DNA of 40,862 nucleotides from Lentisphaeraceae bacterium (lineage in GTDB: Bacteria > Verrucomicrobiota > Kiritimatiellia > RFP12 > UBA1067). A model generated the notes under the pieces. That model was not told where the DNA came from, did not search any database, and saw only the letters and a list, made by a program, of their open reading frames with translations. Shown here piece by piece: positions 25,758 to 34,250 of the stretch (the first letter of the stretch is position 1; each line of letters begins with the position of its first letter). A program made the position numbers and the translations under genes. The DNA lies in assembly GCA_004551905.1 (NCBI GenBank), contig SFPL01000010.1, positions 1 through 40,862 of the forward strand. The letters run 5' to 3'.

Positions 25758-26486
25758 ATGAAAACACCGATGACATTGATGGTGGCGGCGGCGGCGATGG
25801 CCGTCTGCGCCGCCGAGCAGCCGGTCAGTCCGCTCAAGGCGGCGGCCGAGAAGCGTGCGGCCTTCGAGGCCGCGGAAGGCGGCGTGTTCCGCCGCGCCAG
25901 GGTAGTCGCCTGCGACGCGGCGGACGAGAGCGCGAGGTTCGACGCGCCGGGCGCGACCGGCACGTGGTCGATCATGCTCCCCTATTCGCAGGACGAGCGG
26001 GTGCGGTTCGCCGACGTGACCTTCAAGGACGGCAAGTTCGTCTCCGGTGAGCTCAAGACCTTCGGACGGAAGCCGGAGAAGATCGACGCCAAGCGCTTCG
26101 AGGCGCTCCGCCGCGACTTCCCGATGATCGCGGTCAAGCGCGAGGCCTGCCTCTATCCCGCGCTTTCCACGCCGGAGAAGCTGGACTGCGGCAGCGGCGA
26201 CGACCCGAACGTCTCCGTCGTCTCGCGCTGCCTCGGCGCGCTCGGCGGCGCGCTGGCGCGGTTCGGAATGGTCCGCGCGCTCGCCTACGACGTCGTCCTC
26301 TTCGCTGCCAACGGCGAACGCTACGAACTGGGTCGGTTCTCCGACGACGTCAGGAGCGGCGAGACCTATCGCGCCCTCAAGGCCGCGGTGGAGGCCGTGA
26401 AGCCGGAACTGAAGGGGGCGTTTCCCGAACGCCGCGCGCGCGACCTCTGGCGCAACGGCAAGCTCGGCTACCAGGGAACGAGGTGA
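25758..26486 (+). CDS. Exported protein of unknown function
   Basis: This 242-residue protein has a clear signal peptide (MKTPMTLMVAAAAMAVCAAE, cleavage near 18-20). The mature part is mixed alpha/beta: ARFDAPGATGTWSIMLPYSQ, RFADVTFKDGKFVSGELKTF, and an apolar patch GALGGALARFGMVRALAYDV. Three cysteines in the mature part suggest a periplasmic or outer-membrane location. I recognise no family. ATG 25758 follows AAAGGA by 5 bases. Four bases separate it from the large chimeric exported protein at 26491, so the two are probably made together and may share a task at the cell surface. Confidence 0.7.
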   Translation: MKTPMTLMVAAAAMAVCAAEQPVSPLKAAAEKRAAFEAAEGGVFRRARVVACDAADESARFDAPGATGTWSIMLPYSQDERVRFADVTFKDGKFVSGELKTFGRKPEKIDAKRFEALRRDFPMIAVKREACLYPALSTPEKLDCGSGDDPNVSVVSRCLGALGGALARFGMVRALAYDVVLFAANGERYELGRFSDDVRSGETYRALKAAVEAVKPELKGAFPERRARDLWRNGKLGYQGTR

Positions 26487-26490
26487 AACC

Positions 26491-29400
26491 ATGAACATGA
26501 TTCTTGCCGCAGTGCTCGCGGCGACCACGGTGTACGTCTCGCCGAAGGGAAGCGACTCGAACGACGGCTCGAAGCAGAAGCCGGTCCTTAGCGCCGCGCG
26601 TGCGGTGGAGATCGTCCGCGGCGTCGCGGTTGACGAGACCAAGACCATCGTCTTCATGGACGGCGTCCACTACTTCACCAACGAGGTGCGGCTCGTCGCC
26701 GCCGACCGCGACTACGTCTTCCGCGCCGAGCACAAGGGCAAGTCGCGGCTCACCGGCTCGGTGAAGGTGACTGGCTGGCGGACAGACCCGGCCGACCCCC
26801 GCTTCCTCGTCGCCGACTTCCCGTTCGAGCCGACCAAGGCCGCCAAGTACGCCTTCGTCGCCAACGGCAAGCTCGCCGACTTCGCCGCCTATCCGGAGCT
26901 GAGCGGCCACCGCACGCTCCGCTACATGGCGACGCAGGAGGACGTGCCGAAGAATAACCGTACCGTGCTCGAGTACGATCCGCTCGACCTGCCGAATGGG
27001 ATGGACTTCCGCGACATCGACCTCAAGAGCGCGTTCGTCATCATCCCGCAGGAGTGGGCGTCGACCTCGAGCTACATCGCGACCAACGACTGGGAGCACA
27101 ACGTCTTCCACCTCGCGGTCAAGTCAGACATGCCGCTCGGGCGCTTCAACACCGGCTACAAGATCGTCAACACCCGTCACGGCATGCGCGAGCCCGGCAC
27201 CTGGATGTTCGAGGCGACGGCCGGCAGAATCATATACTGGCCGCGCCAGGACGAGACCGCTGAGAAGCTTGACGCGTACATCTCGCGCTCGCCGTCGCTT
27301 TTCGCGATGTCGGGGTCTTCCGGCGTCGTCTTCCAGGGGCTTGTCATGGACGGCTGCGCCGCGCCGCCCGGCGGCGGCCTCTACGCCAAGGAGTGCCTGC
27401 GCGCGCTCGTCGGGGGACGGGGAGTCGTCCGTTGCAGCATCGTCGACTGCGACCTCGGCAACACCGCCGGCTCGTGCATGACCTTCGTGAAGAGCCACTA
27501 CAACCGGCTGGAGCGATCGCGCTTCCACCACGCCGGCTCGAGCTGCGCCTCCTTCGCGGACGGCGGCGAAGGCAACTGGGTGGTCGGCTGCGAGTTCGAC
27601 CACTCGGGGCTGCTCGGCTCCGGCCACGGCGTAGGCGTCTACTCGCACTCGCACGTGATCGGCAACTATGTCCATGACATCGAGGGTGCCGGCATCTGCG
27701 CGTGGTCGGGCGACTCCGAGTTCGTCTCCAACCGCATCGTGCGCACGATGCTGGTCAGGCGCGACGGCGGCGGCGTCTACGGCGCGATGGTGCGCACCAT
27801 CTTCAAGGACAACTACTGCTCCCAGAGCGGCAACTGGCCGGGACTCTACAACGACGAGGGCGGACGCGACACCGTCTATACCGGCAATGTCTTCGAGGGC
27901 GACTGGTGGCCGTTCCACATGCACGACTGCTACAACATCACCGTCACCAACAACACCTTCATCCACGACGGCGGTATGCGCCTCTCGTTCCAGGGCTCCA
28001 CCCACTGCAAGTTCAAGGACAACCTCATTAAGACCGCGCTGCCGTTCAAGAGCGACCCCTACGTCGACTGCACCGACGTGTGGTCGTCGCGGGTGCAGCT
28101 GAAGCGCAAGGACGGCTCCTACTCCGAGCCCGAGACTGTAACCTTCACGAAGAAGGTCCTGCCGCCGCAGTCGCCGGCCGTCGCTGTGCGCGTCACCGCG
28201 CCGCTCGCGGTGGAGAAGGGCGCTTTCGCCGGTGGTACGTTTAGGAGCCGCTCGATCTCCGCCGCGCGGAGTCGCGAGGGCATCGCCACGCCGGGCGTGC
28301 CCGGCACCTCGGTGCGCTTCGGCTTCGACGCGACCAACCTCTATGTCTCCGGTACCTACGAGTACAACAAGCTCGCGCCCTATTTCGGCGTGCGCAACTT
28401 CGGCCAGGTCTGGGGCGTCCACGACGCGGTGCGCTTCCACTTCGACGGCTTCAACGTCACCGTGTACTTCTCGTACGCCAAGAAGAAGGGCGATCCGCTC
28501 TGCGCCTCGGTCGTCTCGTCCGACGGCTCGCTGCTCTTCACTACCAACAACGCCTTCGCGAACACCAGCTGGTGGGGTCGCAGCGCCTACGGCTTTTCGA
28601 TGCCGCTTTCGCGCCTCGGGATCGAGGGCGGCCCGGCGGGCAAGTCGGTGCCGTTCAACCTCGAGTTCTACAACGCCGACCACGACGAGTACAAGTACTA
28701 CTCCCAGCCTGACCGGCCGGGTCAGACCGCCGGGCACTTCGGTGCGGACGGGATGCTCTCCTCCAAGCTCGACTTCCGCGAGCATACCGTCGACGTAGTC
28801 GGGCTCGTGGATGTCCTCGAGCGCGAAGAGGACGGCTCCTCGCCGTTCCCCGGGCCGATCTGGCCGGAAGGTGGCGTGGTGCAGTCTGCCCCCGCCGCGT
28901 GCGAGCGTCCCGGCGAGGGCTACAAGGATCCGCTCCACTATGACAGCCACTGCCGCGAGTTGATCGGCTACATCCTCGCCGGCGACGCTAGGCTGCAGGC
29001 GTTTCCGATGCTGCCGTTCAGCATGCAGTCAGACCCGCCGTCCGAAGGGCGCTTCACCCGGAGGATGGAGGACTCGAGCCGGAGCGCAACCACCGGCCGC
29101 TTCTTGGTGAGGACCGAGAACTGGGATCTCGGCACCGAGTCCACTGCGTCGAAGAACTGCGCCTATCTGCGCTTCTCCTATCCGCGCGGCGGCGCGGTCA
29201 GGGTGCTTCTCGACGCCCAGGACGCCGCGCCCGCCCATTGGCTCAAGGACAGCCGCCAGGCGAAGGTTGTCGCGGCTGACTCGTCGATCGTCGACGGCGT
29301 CTTCGAGGGCAGCGTCACCGCCGAAATCGACGGCAAGGCGGAGACGGTCTGGGCCAAGATCGCCTTTTCGCCGAAGCCGGTCGCAGTGCGCGAAATGGCG

Positions 29401-30750
29401 GCGAACGGAAGGGTCGGCAAGCGCTATGTGCTCGAGTTCGCACTGCCGGTCACCGTCGGCGACATCCAGGCAAAGGCCGCGATATCCGGCAGCAGCGCGG
29501 CCGAGGCGGCGGAACGGTTCGCCGCGGACGGCGACAAGATCGACTTTGCCGCGCGCGCCGCCGCGTGCCGCGCCGCATGGACGAAGTTCCTCGGAGCGCG
29601 ACGCTTCGACGCCTGTGGCAAGGAGCTGCGCCGCCACTACACCTTGCTCTACCGCGGGCGCGCTCTCTCCAACCTCAGGGATGCCGCGTTGCGCCGGCGT
29701 GTGCTCGAGAAGGCGCCGCCGATCGACTCGGAGCTGACGCTTGACCTCGAGTCGAGGGAGGGCTTTCCCCGCAACGGCGAAGGGGACATGATCAAGCTCC
29801 GCGACGGCGGCATCCTCTTCGTCTACACCGAATACTGCGGCACCTCTCGCCACGACCACGCCACCGCTCACCTCGTCAGGCGCGTTTCCGGCGACGGCGG
29901 CAGAACCTGGTCGGACGCCGCCGAAGTGGCGCCGCGCTCTGGGGCGATGAACGACATGAGCGCGTCGCTTCTGCGGCTCGAGGACGGACGCATAGCGCTG
30001 TTCTACCTGCGCAAGAACTCGGGCAAGGACTGCATGCCGGTGATGCGCACCTCCGACGACGAGGGCAGGACCTGGTCGGACGAGACCGACTGCCTGCCGA
30101 AGGAGAGGACCGGCTACTACGTCCTCAACAACTCGCGGGCCGAGAGGACGTGCCAGGGCAGGATTCTCCTGCCGCTCTGGAACGCGGCCGGCACCATCTC
30201 GTGCGTCTACTCCGACGACGACGGAAAATCCTGGCGCCAGAGCGAGGTGTACAAGCCCAAGGATGCCGACGGCAAGAGCTTCACCTGCCAGGAGCCGGGC
30301 GTGATCGAGCTGAAGGACGGCAGGATATACCTCTACGCGCGCACCGACCGCGGCTGCCAGTGGCAGGCGTTCTCGCGCGACGGCGGCGAGACCTGGGAGG
30401 ACTTCGGCCCCTCGCCGATCGACGGGCCGTTGTCGCCCGCGACGATCAAGCGGCTTTCGTCCGGCGAACTCGTACTTCTGTGGAACGACCATGAGTATCT
30501 GCCGGAATTTCCGAAGATCGACAACTGGCAGCGCGCACCCATGACCATCGCCATATCCCGCGACGAAGGCAAGACCTGGACAAATCGCCGCACCGTCCTT
30601 TCGGACCTGGACGGATTCTCCTGCTATTTCTCCATGCTTGCTGACGGCGACAGCTTGATCATCCACTCCTACGACCGACACCCGTTTCTTACCGGCTCTG
30701 GAGTGAGGATTGTCAAGCTTGCCGATCTGCTCGGGAATCAGGTTAAGTGA
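26491..30750 (+). CDS. Exported chimeric glycan-active protein: beta-helix, CBM9-like, partial GH92, sialidase-like propeller
   Basis: The 1,419-residue single frame has four parts. (1) Residues 14 to about 530: right-handed parallel beta-helix (VYVSPKGSDSNDGSKQKPVL, later NYVHDIEGAGICAWSGDSEF, ITVTNNTFIHDGGMRLSFQG). (2) About 600-770: a CBM9-like/DOMON-like sandwich (SVRFGFDATNLYVSGTYEYN). (3) About 780-1065: the N-terminal beta domain and linker of a GH92 mannosidase (DGSSPFPGPIWPEGGVVQS, SEGRFTRRMEDS, ending HYTLLYRGR), after which the GH92 catalytic domain is missing. (4) About 1080-1417: a sialidase-like propeller with five Asp-boxes (SGDGGRTWS, TSDDEGRTWS, YSDDDGKSW, SRDGGETWE, SRDEGKTWT). 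The export signal is short (MNMILAAVLAATT). Target glycan unknown; host glycans are plausible. Confidence 0.8.
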   Translation: MNMILAAVLAATTVYVSPKGSDSNDGSKQKPVLSAARAVEIVRGVAVDETKTIVFMDGVHYFTNEVRLVAADRDYVFRAEHKGKSRLTGSVKVTGWRTDPADPRFLVADFPFEPTKAAKYAFVANGKLADFAAYPELSGHRTLRYMATQEDVPKNNRTVLEYDPLDLPNGMDFRDIDLKSAFVIIPQEWASTSSYIATNDWEHNVFHLAVKSDMPLGRFNTGYKIVNTRHGMREPGTWMFEATAGRIIYWPRQDETAEKLDAYISRSPSLFAMSGSSGVVFQGLVMDGCAAPPGGGLYAKECLRALVGGRGVVRCSIVDCDLGNTAGSCMTFVKSHYNRLERSRFHHAGSSCASFADGGEGNWVVGCEFDHSGLLGSGHGVGVYSHSHVIGNYVHDIEGAGICAWSGDSEFVSNRIVRTMLVRRDGGGVYGAMVRTIFKDNYCSQSGNWPGLYNDEGGRDTVYTGNVFEGDWWPFHMHDCYNITVTNNTFIHDGGMRLSFQGSTHCKFKDNLIKTALPFKSDPYVDCTDVWSSRVQLKRKDGSYSEPETVTFTKKVLPPQSPAVAVRVTAPLAVEKGAFAGGTFRSRSISAARSREGIATPGVPGTSVRFGFDATNLYVSGTYEYNKLAPYFGVRNFGQVWGVHDAVRFHFDGFNVTVYFSYAKKKGDPLCASVVSSDGSLLFTTNNAFANTSWWGRSAYGFSMPLSRLGIEGGPAGKSVPFNLEFYNADHDEYKYYSQPDRPGQTAGHFGADGMLSSKLDFREHTVDVVGLVDVLEREEDGSSPFPGPIWPEGGVVQSAPAACERPGEGYKDPLHYDSHCRELIGYILAGDARLQAFPMLPFSMQSDPPSEGRFTRRMEDSSRSATTGRFLVRTENWDLGTESTASKNCAYLRFSYPRGGAVRVLLDAQDAAPAHWLKDSRQAKVVAADSSIVDGVFEGSVTAEIDGKAETVWAKIAFSPKPVAVREMAANGRVGKRYVLEFALPVTVGDIQAKAAISGSSAAEAAERFAADGDKIDFAARAAACRAAWTKFLGARRFDACGKELRRHYTLLYRGRALSNLRDAALRRRVLEKAPPIDSELTLDLESREGFPRNGEGDMIKLRDGGILFVYTEYCGTSRHDHATAHLVRRVSGDGGRTWSDAAEVAPRSGAMNDMSASLLRLEDGRIALFYLRKNSGKDCMPVMRTSDDEGRTWSDETDCLPKERTGYYVLNNSRAERTCQGRILLPLWNAAGTISCVYSDDDGKSWRQSEVYKPKDADGKSFTCQEPGVIELKDGRIYLYARTDRGCQWQAFSRDGGETWEDFGPSPIDGPLSPATIKRLSSGELVLLWNDHEYLPEFPKIDNWQRAPMTIAISRDEGKTWTNRRTVLSDLDGFSCYFSMLADGDSLIIHSYDRHPFLTGSGVRIVKLADLLGNQVK

Positions 30751-30768
30751 CGCGGAAGCGGTTCCTTC

Positions 30769-31227
30769 GTGGACACGATAAGCCCCGAGCTGCGGTCGAA
30801 GGTGATGTCGGCGATCCATTCGCGCGACACGCTGCCGGAGATGCGCGTGAGGAAGATGCTCTGGGCGAACGGCTACCGCTTCCGTGTCTGCGACCGGCGC
30901 ATCGTCGGCCATCCCGACATTGTGATCCCGAAGTGCCGCGCGCTCATCGAGGTGCGCGGCTGCTTCTGGCACCAGCACGGATGGGAATGGGATGGACGCA
31001 AGCTCGTGCAGACGTCGGTCTGCCCGATGGCGACGCGTCCGAAGACCAACCGCGCGTTCTGGAACGCCAAGTTCCGCCGGAACGTCCGCCGCGACTTGGA
31101 GCACGAGAAGGCGTGGGCGGAGCAATGCTGGAACCTCATCATCGTCTGGGAATGTGCCCTCAAGACGGTAAAGGAACGCGAAAAAACCTTCGCCTTCATC
31201 CTCCGCCATCTCGCAAAATGGACTTAA
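30769..31227 (+). CDS. vsr: Very short patch repair (Vsr) DNA mismatch endonuclease
   Basis: This 152-residue protein of the PD-(D/E)XK-like Vsr family cuts next to T:G mismatches that arise when 5-methylcytosine deaminates. Visible marks: PELRSKVMSAIHSRDTLPEM at the start (KxxxMSxIxxKxT-type), VGHPDIVIPKCRALIEVRGC, FWHQHGW with the catalytic-site histidines, CPMATRPKTNRAFWNAKFRR and the C-terminal VWECAL. Length is normal. Start is GTG 30769 with GGAAG upstream. Normally vsr accompanies a C5-cytosine methylase such as Dcm; none is in the window, so it protects either a distant methylase's sites or is a stray defence-island gene. Confidence 0.92.
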   Translation: MDTISPELRSKVMSAIHSRDTLPEMRVRKMLWANGYRFRVCDRRIVGHPDIVIPKCRALIEVRGCFWHQHGWEWDGRKLVQTSVCPMATRPKTNRAFWNAKFRRNVRRDLEHEKAWAEQCWNLIIVWECALKTVKEREKTFAFILRHLAKWT

Positions 31228-31255
31228 TGACATAAACCTTATTTACAAAAGCAAA

Positions 31256-32359
31256 ATGAAAATTGAGCGTAGGGAGGTTGACGGCGAAAAGGTCGTGGTC
31301 GCGAGGTTCAGGCTTTGGAATCCTGTTTGCATCTTTCTTGCGCTGTGGCTGACCGGGTGGTCATTTGGTTGCTACAAGCTCGCCATGAGTTTGATGAACG
31401 GGCCGTTCCGTGTCGGTGAACTTCTGTTTTCGCTCCCATTCTTCGCAGGTGAGATCATTGTTTCGTGTATTGTCATCATGATGATTCTCGGACACACGAC
31501 AATCAGGTTCTCGCGCTCCGGCTGCATCAGATTCACCGGAATCAGAAGGCTTGGGCTCACAAAGAAGTTTGCCTTCACGGAGAATTGCGAGATTGGCACG
31601 GACGAGTATGTCACGCACGGCAAGCATGGCTGCACGACCCACTATCGCCTTTACGTCAAGACGTCTCCTGCTGTTGGCGAACCGATGGAGATATATTCCT
31701 CCACGGACGCGGCCCGGATACGAACCTTGTGCGACCTTGCGAAGGAGGTTGCCGATTGCCGTGCGGCGACGCCGGCGGAATTGAATGCCGCGATGGACGG
31801 TTGCGTGGAAGAAGAGGCAGCGCAGGAACTTGCCGACAACGTGCTGTTCTCCGCAAGACCGCCGAAGGGCATTGCCGTGACACGCGACTACGAGGGACGA
31901 ATTGTCGTCGTTTATCGCCGTGTCGTCTGGGGGCTCGCACTTGTGCTTGTTCTTGTCCTGGCGGTTTTCTCCGCGGTTCTCTGGTGGAAGCGCGCGGAGA
32001 TTCCGTTGCCGGTCTTCGTCGCCTTTGGGTTCTGTTCGCTCTTCCCGATTGTGCAACTTGTCTATGCGCTCTTCGGGAAACGGACGATGACGCTGGACCA
32101 CGGAAACGGCGAGACGTTCATTGGCGTTGGCGGCATAGGACTTCGCAGGCGATTTGAATATGGCGGATCGTTCAATGTTCGCCTAGCCGATAGCAATATG
32201 TGGGTCAACCACGAGCGCATGCGCGAGATCGTCCTCTCGCGTCCGGGCGATCAGCCGGTGAAAATATGCGCGAGCTGGCCCAATGACGTGAAGCCGTATC
32301 TCGCGGCGATTCTCCGCAATCCCGGATCCGTCGCCGCGACCATTACTCAGTTTGCATAG
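31256..32359 (+). CDS. Membrane protein of unknown function
   Basis: This 367-residue protein has about four membrane segments: two near residues 22-42 and 60-80 (IFLALWLTGWSFGCYKLAMS, FAGEIIVSCIVIMMILGHTT) and two near 222-270 (GLALVLVLVLAVFSAVLWW and FGFCSLFPIVQLVYALF). A soluble part lies between them (about 85-220) and another at the C-terminus (FIGVGGIGLRRRFEYGGSFN). The layout, two related halves each with two membrane segments and a soluble domain, hints at an internal duplication. No family is recognised. There is no ribosome binding site before ATG 31256. Base composition is lower in GC than in the flanking chromosome, like the next genes, suggesting acquired DNA. Confidence 0.65.
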   Translation: MKIERREVDGEKVVVARFRLWNPVCIFLALWLTGWSFGCYKLAMSLMNGPFRVGELLFSLPFFAGEIIVSCIVIMMILGHTTIRFSRSGCIRFTGIRRLGLTKKFAFTENCEIGTDEYVTHGKHGCTTHYRLYVKTSPAVGEPMEIYSSTDAARIRTLCDLAKEVADCRAATPAELNAAMDGCVEEEAAQELADNVLFSARPPKGIAVTRDYEGRIVVVYRRVVWGLALVLVLVLAVFSAVLWWKRAEIPLPVFVAFGFCSLFPIVQLVYALFGKRTMTLDHGNGETFIGVGGIGLRRRFEYGGSFNVRLADSNMWVNHERMREIVLSRPGDQPVKICASWPNDVKPYLAAILRNPGSVAATITQFA

Positions 32360-32370
32360 GAGAAAATAGA

Positions 32371-33297
32371 ATGAGCGACAAGAAACAGCATCCGTCTTTT
32401 GCGAAGAGCGTTGGATTTGCCATGCGAGGATTGCTCGCGGCGGCGAAGGGTGAGCGGAACTTCCGGATTCAGCTTTGTGCGTTTGCGGCAGTTGTGACGC
32501 TCGGCTTTCTTCTGCGCCTGACGGCGCTTGAGTGGTGCGCGGTTCTTGTATGTTCGGCGATGGTGCTTGGTGCGGAGCTGTTCAACACGGCAATTGAAAC
32601 GGTCGTTGATCTCGTCTCGCCGGACTTCAACGAACTTGCGGGAAAGGCGAAGGATGTTTCCGCCGCCGCAGTCTGGGTAATCGCCCTCTTCGCCGCCGTT
32701 GTTGGGATAATCGTGTTCGGCAATGCCGTAGTGCGGATGCCGCAGGCTACATGGCAACCTGTACTCTGGATGTTTATGACCGCAATACTAGTTGTTGCGA
32801 TTGTTTTGGTGCTGTTTGCTTTGCCGACGTGGTTGTTCGTTGTCGGAATCAGCCGGAGAAAATGGTGGCGTGTTGCAATCGGCGTGGTTTGGCTTGTGGT
32901 GTCCGCCACTCTTGTTGCGGTTGTTGTGGATATGTTCAGCTCGCGTCATGAGAGGATTCTCGACTATGGGAAGACGCCGGACGGACGTGAGTATGTCCTT
33001 GTGCAAACCTGTACAGGCGAACCTTACGCTGTGGAGCTTTACATTAGAGACATGCACGGACGTTGGGTGTTCCACTATGTCGATCATGAGATATTCCCTT
33101 GGCGGCACGGCGGCAGAGTTGAGTTTGTGGGTGGTGTTGCTCGTGTGTTTGAGGGTGGAGTGCTGTTCAAGGACGTGGAACTCGAGCCGCCATCAAGTCA
33201 GGATGCGAAGGGTTCATTAGAGGACTTGCCTAGTAATCTTTCCTATGAGGAGCTGTTCCAGCTCAAATGCAGTAAAACGCATGGGTTGTTGCAATAG
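32371..33297 (+). CDS. dgkA: Diacylglycerol/undecaprenol kinase (DgkA) with a novel C-terminal extension
   Basis: Residues 1 to about 118 are a complete DgkA-type membrane kinase: FAMRGLLAAAKGERNFRIQL, the catalytic GAELFNTAIETVVDLVSPDF and ELAGKAKDVSAAAVWVIALF, three membrane segments in all. The usual family length is 120-130. This protein continues to 308 residues with two further membrane segments (FMTAILVVAIVLVLFALPTW and IGVVWLVVSATLVAVVVDMF) and a soluble C-terminal domain (YVLVQTCTGEPYAVELYIRD and RVEFVGGVARVFEGG). The kinase recycles lipid diacylglycerol or undecaprenol using ATP. The extension has no family I know; its strand-rich character suggests a small periplasmic or cytoplasmic sensor. 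AGGAGAAAA precedes ATG 32371. Confidence 0.85.
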   Translation: MSDKKQHPSFAKSVGFAMRGLLAAAKGERNFRIQLCAFAAVVTLGFLLRLTALEWCAVLVCSAMVLGAELFNTAIETVVDLVSPDFNELAGKAKDVSAAAVWVIALFAAVVGIIVFGNAVVRMPQATWQPVLWMFMTAILVVAIVLVLFALPTWLFVVGISRRKWWRVAIGVVWLVVSATLVAVVVDMFSSRHERILDYGKTPDGREYVLVQTCTGEPYAVELYIRDMHGRWVFHYVDHEIFPWRHGGRVEFVGGVARVFEGGVLFKDVELEPPSSQDAKGSLEDLPSNLSYEELFQLKCSKTHGLLQ

Positions 33298-33341
33298 CGC
33301 ACCTTGAAATGCCGTATGAGTAAAGGGTAAAGGAGGCGATT

Positions 33342-33716
33342 GTGTGGCCATTTGGCAAAGTTGAGTGGAAGACGGCAATGATGCCGTTGGAGTTTGTGGA
33401 CGATGCGGGAGACTTGGATGCCATGATGATTTCTTTCGAGGCCGTGGGCAATCCAGACGGACAGACAAGATATTTCTCCGCTTCATATTACTTCCCGGGT
33501 GGTGATGCAGCTGTGGCTGAGTATGACAAGCTGCGTGAGGCGCTTCGGGGAATCGAAAATGTTCAAGTAGAGGTGGCGCTCAAATTCAGGAATGGGAGAT
33601 TGAAGGATTTCCGAATAACGCCGGAGTCATTGGTGGCCGCGACTGGGTGCGATGCATGTGGCCGACTTGAGATTTGTGGATGGGGAATAAACGAGAGCAG
33701 CTGGAAGACGAGGTAA
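33342..33716 (+). CDS. Small unknown protein
   Basis: This 124-residue soluble protein starts at GTG 33342 behind a strong ribosome binding site (AAAGGAGG, 5 bases spacing). It contains EFVDDAGDLDAMMISFEAVG, ARTR-free mixed sequence with SASYYFPGGDAAVAEYDKLR, and a C-terminal part with CDACGRLEICGW (three cysteines, CxxC included) that might bind metal. No signal or membrane segment is seen and no family is recognised. It is followed after 4 bases by a 43-codon membrane-protein frame, so the two may form an operon. Confidence 0.6.
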   Translation: MWPFGKVEWKTAMMPLEFVDDAGDLDAMMISFEAVGNPDGQTRYFSASYYFPGGDAAVAEYDKLREALRGIENVQVEVALKFRNGRLKDFRITPESLVAATGCDACGRLEICGWGINESSWKTR

Positions 33717-33720
33717 GCGT

Positions 33721-33852
33721 ATGAGCAATTCGATGTCGTGCAAGTGGGATTTGTGGATGGTCGCCGCGCTTGTGTGCGTGGCGGTCGTGCTGGGCATCTA
33801 CCCAATCGACCGGACGGTGTGGTGCGTCGGGGCTCTTCCTCTGGCGTGTTAG
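33721..33852 (+). CDS. 43-residue single-span membrane protein candidate
   Basis: ATG 33721 opens a 43-codon frame ending at TAG 33850-33852. The first ten residues are polar, followed by one membrane segment (LWMVAALVCVAVVLGIYPID) and a short tail with two more cysteines. It lies 4 bases after the previous stop and 53 before the hipB start. GTAAG is the only, poor, ribosome binding site, so it would depend on coupling to the gene upstream. Function unknown. Confidence 0.45.
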   Translation: MSNSMSCKWDLWMVAALVCVAVVLGIYPIDRTVWCVGALPLAC

Positions 33853-33870
33853 GCAAATCGCAGACCGCCA

Positions 33871-33905
33871 TTGACAACGGCAGAATATTGTGGTAATATA
33901 CCACT
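33871..33905 (+). promoter_or_regulatory. hipBA promoter with palindromic operator
   Basis: TTGACA (33871-33876), 17 bp, TAATAT (33894-33899) is a near-ideal sigma-70 promoter. A palindrome, GTGGTA-ATA-TACCAC (33890-33904), overlaps the -10 and the expected start point, the place where an autorepressing antitoxin such as HipB should bind. Only 6 bases separate the -10 from ATG 33906, so the message should be leaderless. Confidence 0.85.
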
Positions 33906-34250
33906 ATGGTCGATTTAAGCAATATATTGCCGCTAACCACGGTTGAAGATGCCTTGGCGAGCTTGTGCGGACTGGTTAGGCTTGCGCGTCAGCGCGAGGA
34001 ATGGACGCAAGCCGACCTTGCGCGGCGTTCGGGAGTTCCGATGACGACGATCTCGCGGTTGGAGCGGACGGGGCTTAGCTCGACCGACACGCTTTTCAAG
34101 GTGCTGTTTGCATTGAATCGGCTCGATGCCTTTGAGGACATGCTCAAGGAACAGTTGCGGTTCGTCAAGTTCCCCAAGACGCTTGATGGCGATTTCGAGT
34201 CTGCACCCAAGGTCGTCAAGCGCGTTCGCCATAAAGGAGGCTCCAAATGA
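33906..34250 (+). CDS. hipB: HipB-type antitoxin, XRE-family repressor
   Basis: This 114-residue protein has a helix-turn-helix of the Cro/cI (XRE) type at about residues 22-75: LVRLARQREEWTQADLARRS, then GVPMTTISRLERTG. The C-terminal part (ALNRLDAFEDMLKEQLRFVK) follows the pattern of HipB antitoxins, with a basic tail (VKRVRHKGGSK). HipB neutralises HipA and represses the operon by binding a palindromic operator; the dyad over the -10 box fits. The stop overlaps the hipA ATG (ATGA, 34247-34250), as usual for this pair. Confidence 0.88.
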   Translation: MVDLSNILPLTTVEDALASLCGLVRLARQREEWTQADLARRSGVPMTTISRLERTGLSSTDTLFKVLFALNRLDAFEDMLKEQLRFVKFPKTLDGDFESAPKVVKRVRHKGGSK

